Shown here one piece after another: positions 6,263 through 9,384 of a DNA stretch of 9,384 nt. The stretch's first letter is position 1. Each line of letters starts with the position of its first letter. Under the pieces are notes generated by a model, which did no database searches, was not told the origin of the DNA, and worked only from the letters and a program-made list of their open reading frames with translations. Origin of the DNA: Falsiroseomonas sp044348345 (lineage in GTDB: Bacteria > Pseudomonadota > Alphaproteobacteria > Acetobacterales > Acetobacteraceae); NCBI GenBank assembly GCA_044348345.1, contig JBIKSZ010000145.1, forward strand, positions 1 to 9,384, given 5' to 3'. The position numbers and the translations under genes are program-made.

Positions 6263-6868
6263 TCAACGCACGGGCTGGTAGTGCCACACGCTGGCCGGGG
6301 GCAGGTTGAGCGGCGTCCAGGCCTCCCGCTTCGCGGTGAGTGCGAGCTTCCGGTAAGGCAGCGGCGAGGTGATGCAGTAGGTGTAGAGCAGGAAGCCCTT
6401 GCCGGGGGCGACGCTCTCCACCGCATCCACGAAGCGCTTCTGTTGCTCCAGCGGCAGCATGACCAGCGGGATGCCGCAGATCGCCGTGCCGACCTTGCCA
6501 TGCATCCGCTCGGGCAGGGCGCGCGCCAGTTCGAAGGCATCGCCCTGGATCACGGTGACGCCGGGCAGCACGCTGCGCAGGTGATCGGCCATGTCGCGCA
6601 CGATCTCGACCACCACCAGACGCTCCGGCGGCACGCCGGCCGCCAGCAGGGCGCGGCTGATCACCCCCGTCCCGGCGCCGAGTTCCACCACCACCTCGTC
6701 CGGCCCGCACTGGACCAGCGCGGCGATGCGCCGGCACAGCGCCGGCGAGGACGGGATCACCGAGCCCATCTGCAGCGGGTTGGCCAGCCAGCGCTTGAGG
6801 AACAATGTGGTGTTCTTCACCTCCCCATGCGAACGGGCACCGGCGTCCGGGGCAACGCTGTCCGACAT
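6263..6868 (-). CDS. Class I SAM methyltransferase, phospholipid N-methyltransferase (PmtA)-like
   Basis: A 201-residue Rossmann-fold methyltransferase. SAM-binding motif I is VELGAGTGVI (61-70); E88 in VVVEI is the usual ribose-binding acid; QGDAF (108-112) is motif III. The N-terminal FLKRWLANPLQMGSVIPSS (23-41) and the later CGIPLVMLP (131-139) match the Rhodobacter/Sinorhizobium PmtA group, which methylates phosphatidylethanolamine toward phosphatidylcholine at the inner membrane. The KsgA-like rRNA dimethylase family shares parts of this pattern, so the substrate is not proven. Size is typical for PmtA (about 200). The start at 6868 is set by AAGGAG (6875-6880), 6 nt upstream; the in-frame ATG at 6874 abuts that Shine-Dalgarno and is unlikely. 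It is divergent from pleD. Confidence 0.72.
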   Translation of the reverse strand: MSDSVAPDAGARSHGEVKNTTLFLKRWLANPLQMGSVIPSSPALCRRIAALVQCGPDEVVVELGAGTGVISRALLAAGVPPERLVVVEIVRDMADHLRSVLPGVTVIQGDAFELARALPERMHGKVGTAICGIPLVMLPLEQQKRFVDAVESVAPGKGFLLYTYCITSPLPYRKLALTAKREAWTPLNLPPASVWHYQPVR

Positions 6869-6874
6869 CCTCAT

Positions 6875-6880
6875 CTCCTT
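6875..6880 (-). promoter_or_regulatory. Ribosome binding site deciding the methyltransferase start
   Basis: AAGGAG on the minus strand lies 6 nt before the ATG at 6868-6866 but touches the alternative in-frame ATG at 6874-6872. This selects the shorter protein. Confidence 0.75.
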
Positions 6881-6942
6881 GGCAGCTTCGTGACAGGATG
6901 GCCGCACGCCTATCCGGGTCGCTGCGACACTGCCCGCACAGT

Positions 6943-6978
6943 TCGGCGACAGCGCCGTGACAAATCGGCGACGCGCCG
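6943..6978. promoter_or_regulatory. Tandem direct repeat upstream of pleD, candidate regulator site
   Basis: TCGGCGACAGCGCCG (6943-6957) and TCGGCGACGCGCCG (6965-6978) differ by one inserted base and start 22 bp apart, about two helical turns. They lie 43-78 bp before the pleD ATG in the 152-bp gap shared with the divergent methyltransferase. A short perfect dyad, GTCGC-T-GCGAC, lies nearby at 6918-6928. Same-face repeats suggest cooperative binding of a response regulator or similar protein. No clear -35/-10 was seen. Confidence 0.35.
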
Positions 6979-7020
6979 GCGCGTTCACCATCCCCTGCAC
7001 ACGCCCGCGCGAGGCCTGGC

Positions 7021-8391
7021 ATGACCGCCCGCGTCCTGGTGGTGGATGACATCGCCGCCAACCTCCGGCTGCTGGAGGTCAAGCTTCTCAACGAATACTA
7101 TCAGGTCGCGGTGGCCGCCTCGGGGCCCGAGGCGCTCTCGGTCGCTGCGCGCTGGCTGCCCGATGTCGTGCTGCTCGACGTCATGATGCCCGGCATGGAC
7201 GGCTACGAGGTCTGCCGTCGTCTGAAGGCCCAGCCCCTGACGGCGCATGTCCCGGTCGTGATGGTCACTGCGCTGACCGAGCAGGCCGAGCGCGTGCGGG
7301 CGCTCGATGCCGGGGCCGACGACTTCCTCTCCAAGCCGGTTGATGACGCCATGCTGTTCGCGCGGCTCCGCGCGCTGCTCCGCGTGAAGCAAGTGACGGA
7401 TGCCTGGCGCCTGCGCTCTGAGACGGCACGCGACCTTGGCTTCGAGCCGAAGGCGGGGCCACCGGTCGGTGTCGCGGGCGCGCGCGCCTTGATCGTGAAC
7501 GCCGAGCCCGCGGAGACCGAGCATCTCGCCGGCGTCCTCCGGACGGAAGGGCTCGACGTCACGAGCCGCCTGGACGCCGCCTCGGCCTGGGACGCGCTGA
7601 TGGAAGGCGGCCATGATGTGGTGCTGCTCAGCCTGTCGCTCGACACCGTGGACGCGCTGCGCTTTGCGTCCCGCCTGCGGGCGGAGACGGTGACGCGCGA
7701 GCTGCCGGTGATCCTGATCGGCGAGCAGGTGCAGAAGGACCTCGTGCGGCGCGGTTTCGAGATCGGCGCCAACGACCATGTGCTGCGCCCGGTGGACCCG
7801 AATGAGCTGCGGGCGCGGGTGCGCAACCAGATTCGCCGCAAGCGCTACCAGGACATGCTGCGCGCGGATCTCGACCGTTCGCTCGAGATGGCGGTGACCG
7901 ACCCGCTGACGGGACTGCGCAACCGTCGCTATGTGCGCCGGCACCTCGACGCCGTGCTGCGCAATGCTGGCGCCGCGGTGCTGCTGCTGGATGTGGATCA
8001 CTTCAAGGCGGTGAACGACACCCATGGCCACGCCATCGGCGACTGCGCGCTGCGCGAGGTGGCAGAGCGCGTGCGCGCGCATCTGCGCTCGGCCGACGTC
8101 GTGGCGCGCTATGGCGGGGAAGAGTTCCTGGTCGTGATGTCCGGCGCGGCAGTGGAGGATGGCCGCCTGGTGGCCGAACGTCTGCGCCAGGCAGTGGGCA
8201 GCCGGCCGGTGATGGTGGAGGGCGTGGCGTTGCCGGTGACGGTCAGCGTCGGCGTTGCCGCGGGCGCGGCGGGCTTTGCGGGCGATGATCTGGTCAGCGC
8301 GGCCGATGCGGCGCTCTATCGCGCCAAGGAGAATGGCCGGAACCGCGTGGAGACGGCCTCCGCGCACGACCTCCCGCTGGCCGACCGCTGA
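7021..8391 (+). CDS. pleD: PleD-type response regulator / diguanylate cyclase (REC-REC-GGDEF)
   Basis: A 456-residue cytoplasmic regulator that makes cyclic di-GMP from two GTP when phosphorylated; in Caulobacter, PleD drives the swarmer-to-stalked switch. The receiver domain (about 3-120) has acidic pocket D9/D10, phosphoacceptor D53 (LLDVMMPGMDG), T83 and K105. The second receiver (about 154-275) is degenerate: pocket N160/A161, S204 in place of the aspartate, R256 in place of the lysine. This fits the adaptor/dimerisation role of that domain in PleD. The GGDEF domain (about 285-445) has metal ligands D324 and E367, N332, GGEEF (365-369) and the RxxD inhibitory site RSAD (356-359), so it should be active and product-inhibited. 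Length matches Caulobacter PleD (about 454). The start is supported by GAGG (7011-7014), 6 nt upstream. It converges on rpmG. divK is not upstream; a methyltransferase is divergent there. Confidence 0.95.
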   Translation: MTARVLVVDDIAANLRLLEVKLLNEYYQVAVAASGPEALSVAARWLPDVVLLDVMMPGMDGYEVCRRLKAQPLTAHVPVVMVTALTEQAERVRALDAGADDFLSKPVDDAMLFARLRALLRVKQVTDAWRLRSETARDLGFEPKAGPPVGVAGARALIVNAEPAETEHLAGVLRTEGLDVTSRLDAASAWDALMEGGHDVVLLSLSLDTVDALRFASRLRAETVTRELPVILIGEQVQKDLVRRGFEIGANDHVLRPVDPNELRARVRNQIRRKRYQDMLRADLDRSLEMAVTDPLTGLRNRRYVRRHLDAVLRNAGAAVLLLDVDHFKAVNDTHGHAIGDCALREVAERVRAHLRSADVVARYGGEEFLVVMSGAAVEDGRLVAERLRQAVGSRPVMVEGVALPVTVSVGVAAGAAGFAGDDLVSAADAALYRAKENGRNRVETASAHDLPLADR

Positions 8392-8421
8392 CGCGGGACT
8401 CGCCGGAGCGCCCAAAACGAA

Positions 8422-8443
8422 AGCCCGGCCGTGGGGCCGGGCT
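8422..8443 (-). terminator. Rho-independent terminator, mainly for rpmG
   Basis: AGCCCGGCC-GTGG-GGCCGGGCT is a perfect 9-bp stem with a 4-nt loop. On the minus strand it is followed directly by TTCGTTTTGGG, a T-rich tail, so it should end the rpmG transcript. It begins 55 nt after the rpmG stop. It also lies 30 nt after the pleD stop, but on the plus strand no T-run follows, so termination of pleD is less certain. Confidence 0.8.
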
Positions 8444-8476
8444 CAGCGTCAGGCGATCAGCACCAGGTGACCTCGG

Positions 8477-8494
8477 GGCGGCCCGAAGGCCGCC
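8477..8494 (-). terminator. UUCG-tetraloop hairpin just after rpmG
   Basis: On the minus strand GGCGGCC-TTCG-GGCCGCC forms a 7-bp stem capped by a C(UUCG)G tetraloop, an exceptionally stable RNA fold, 4 nt after the rpmG stop. No T-tract follows. It is more likely to stabilise the 3' end of the mRNA or aid folding than to terminate by itself. It could also serve the opposite pleD transcript as a second stem. Confidence 0.55.
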
Positions 8495-8498
8495 AGGA

Positions 8499-8666
8499 TC
8501 ACTTGATCTTGGCTTCGCGGAAGGCGACGTGCTTGCGCGCCACCGGGTCGTACTTCTTCAGTTCGAGCTTGCCGGTGGCATTCCGCGTGTTCTTCTTCGT
8601 CACGTAGAAATAGCCCGTCTCCGCGGTGCTCACGAGCTTGATCAGGACGGTATTGGCCTTGGCCAT
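8499..8666 (-). CDS. rpmG: 50S ribosomal protein L33
   Basis: A 55-residue protein of the large ribosomal subunit near the E site. It reads MAKANTVLIKLVSTAETGYF at the start, then YVTKKNTRNATGKLELKKYD, and ends VARKHVAFREAKIK. This is the usual proteobacterial L33, matching the family along its whole length. It lacks the CxxC pairs of the zinc-binding form, so it is the zinc-independent (C-) type. GGAA (8675-8678) lies 8 nt before the ATG. It has its own promoter (8743-8770) and a terminator on the other side. Adjacency to pleD is a recurring alphaproteobacterial arrangement, although here the two genes converge. Confidence 0.97.
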   Translation of the reverse strand: MAKANTVLIKLVSTAETGYFYVTKKNTRNATGKLELKKYDPVARKHVAFREAKIK

Positions 8667-8688
8667 GGGGGCGGTTCCAGCGGTCTAG

Positions 8689-8708
8689 GGCGGTCGAATT
8701 CGAACGCC
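8689..8708. promoter_or_regulatory. 20-bp near-perfect dyad in the rpmG leader
   Basis: The 20 bases centred on GAATTC (TCGAATTCGA core flanked by GGCG/CGCC) are symmetric at 18 of 20 positions, with one mismatched pair. The dyad lies between the predicted rpmG promoter and its ATG, 23 bp before the ATG, so it is probably transcribed. It may be an operator or a leader hairpin acting on expression of L33. Confidence 0.4.
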
Positions 8709-8742
8709 GCGCACGCCCAGGGGCGGCCCGGCAGGGTGGCGC

Positions 8743-8770
8743 AACATAGTCGGACGCGCCGCCGGGTCAA
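8743..8770 (-). promoter_or_regulatory. Sigma-70-type promoter of rpmG
   Basis: On the minus strand, TTGACC (8770-8765) and TATGTT (8748-8743) are separated by 16 bp: 5 of 6 matches to the -35 consensus and 4 of 6 to the -10. Transcription should begin near 8736, giving a leader of about 70 nt. This is the best promoter in the window and separates rpmG from the S41 peptidase gene. Confidence 0.65.
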
Positions 8771-8796
8771 GGCAGAACCGCCATAGGGGCGGCCGC

Positions 8797-8810
8797 GGCC
8801 TCAAAAGGCC
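8797..8810 (-). terminator. Short hairpin after the S41 peptidase gene
   Basis: GGCCT-TTTG-AGGCC on the minus strand (5-bp stem) begins 3 nt after the peptidase stop. No T-tract follows, so it is at best a weak terminator; partial read-through into rpmG is possible. Confidence 0.25.
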
Positions 8811-8812
8811 TC

Positions 8813-9384
8813 TCAGGGCCCCGCGGCGGCGAGCGCCGCGGCATAGGCGGCGGGACTCTCGATCAGCGCCCGGGCGGCCAGCAGATCCGCCTGCCGGCCC
8901 TCAGCCGCCGGGCAGGCGCCGCGCAGCGCCAGCTGTTCGGCGGCTGGCACCGGCGCGCGGGCCGCACGCTGGCGTGCGAGCGTGGCCGCCATGGGCGCCT
9001 GGCCCGCCTGCAGCCCCGCCAGCCCCGTGGCCAGCGCCTGCGGCCCGAGGCTGGTGCAGAGCACCGGCAAGACCCCGATCCCGTGCAGCGGCCAGCCCGA
9101 TGGCGCCAGCACCCGGGACCAGGTGACCATGAGTTCGCCTTCGTTGGGCAGCGGCGCGATCAGCTGGATCAACCCCTTGCCCATGGTCGCGCTGCCCACC
9201 ACGGCGGCGCGCCGCCGATCCGCGAGCGCCAGCGCCACGATCTCGGCTGCCGAGGCGGTGCGACCATCCACCAGCACCACCACCGGCCGCCCGCGCGCGA
9301 GGTCCTGCCCGCCGGCCTCGTAGCGGCGTGTCGCATCCGGGTGGCGGCCTTCCGTGCGCGCCACCAGCCCATCGGACAGGAAGG
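8813..9384 (-). CDS. S41 family (C-terminal processing) peptidase, C-terminal part (cut by window edge)
   Basis: The reverse strand is open from the right edge (first full codon 9382-9380) to TGA at 8815-8813, giving 189 residues of the C-terminal half of a Ctp/Prc-like serine protease. It starts FLSDGLVARTEGR. Then VVVLVDGRTASAAEIVALAL carries the catalytic serine, and GSATMGKGLIQ carries the lysine general base of the Ser-Lys dyad. WPLHGIGVLPVL matches the HGIGVxPD element that follows in this family. The family usually acts in the periplasm on C-termini of envelope proteins; the signal peptide and any PDZ domain would lie outside the window. The final 80 or so residues are alanine-rich and less conserved, with two cysteines. 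An internal GTG at 9364 is not the start, since homology continues upstream. Confidence 0.88.
   Translation of the reverse strand, partial: FLSDGLVARTEGRHPDATRRYEAGGQDLARGRPVVVLVDGRTASAAEIVALALADRRRAAVVGSATMGKGLIQLIAPLPNEGELMVTWSRVLAPSGWPLHGIGVLPVLCTSLGPQALATGLAGLQAGQAPMAATLARQRAARAPVPAAEQLALRGACPAAEGRQADLLAARALIESPAAYAAALAAAGP

Noticed and set aside
6985..8415. Minus-strand 476-codon frame across pleD
   Set aside because: A His/Arg-rich shadow of pleD; the plus strand encodes an intact, motif-complete PleD.
8789..8796. GCGGCCGC palindrome between the S41 gene and the rpmG promoter
   Set aside because: An 8-base GC palindrome is expected by chance here, and no function is indicated.
1..9384. 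Search for CRISPR arrays, tRNA genes, insertion sequences and prophage genes
   Set aside because: No regularly spaced repeats, cloverleaf, transposase motifs or terminal inverted repeats were seen, and composition is uniform.

Overview
This is a GC-rich (roughly 70% G+C) chromosomal segment. It looks like an alphaproteobacterium, most plausibly Rhodospirillales/Acetobacteraceae (Roseomonas-like). That placement is inferred from base composition, from a full-length PleD-type response regulator directly next to the ribosomal protein L33 gene, and from the mix of catabolic and housekeeping genes. No mobile element, CRISPR array, tRNA or rRNA is visible. The window reads as ordinary host DNA with two partial genes at its edges.

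Layout. (1) Bases 1-704, minus strand: the N-terminal half of an ABC-F ATPase, cut by the window edge. (2) Divergent from it, 786-2147: a flavin-dependent monooxygenase of the NtaA/SnaA/DszA family. (3) Convergent with that, a minus-strand pair: an acyl-CoA/oxalyl-CoA synthetase-like ligase (3137-4654), followed with a GTGA overlap by a ketopantoate reductase-family dehydrogenase (2163-3140). (4) A second minus-strand pair: a small two-helix DUF2892 membrane protein (4882-5112), with a 52-residue ORF starting 1 base after its stop (4722-4880). (5) Divergent from this, a glyoxalase-like VOC protein (5425-6069). (6) Convergent with the VOC gene, a PmtA-like SAM methyltransferase (6263-6868). (7) Divergent from the methyltransferase, a pleD-type diguanylate cyclase (7021-8391). 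It converges on rpmG (8499-8666, minus), and the short gap between them holds two strong hairpins. (8) Upstream of rpmG, an S41 (C-terminal processing) peptidase gene enters from the right edge (8813-9384, minus).

Functionally the genes do not form one pathway. The ligase and dehydrogenase are translationally linked and probably co-expressed. The flavin monooxygenase and VOC protein suggest a metabolically versatile soil or water bacterium. pleD (cyclic-di-GMP synthesis controlling the motile-to-sessile switch) and rpmG are conserved alphaproteobacterial neighbours, but divK, which often precedes pleD, is absent here.

I did not find a convincing new multi-gene system. The items most worth a second look are the small ORF at 4722-4880, an exact 16-base hairpin found on both sides of the DUF2892 unit, and three intergenic symmetric or repeated motifs: a 15-bp dyad before the VOC gene, a 22-bp-spaced direct repeat before pleD, and a 20-bp dyad in the rpmG leader.
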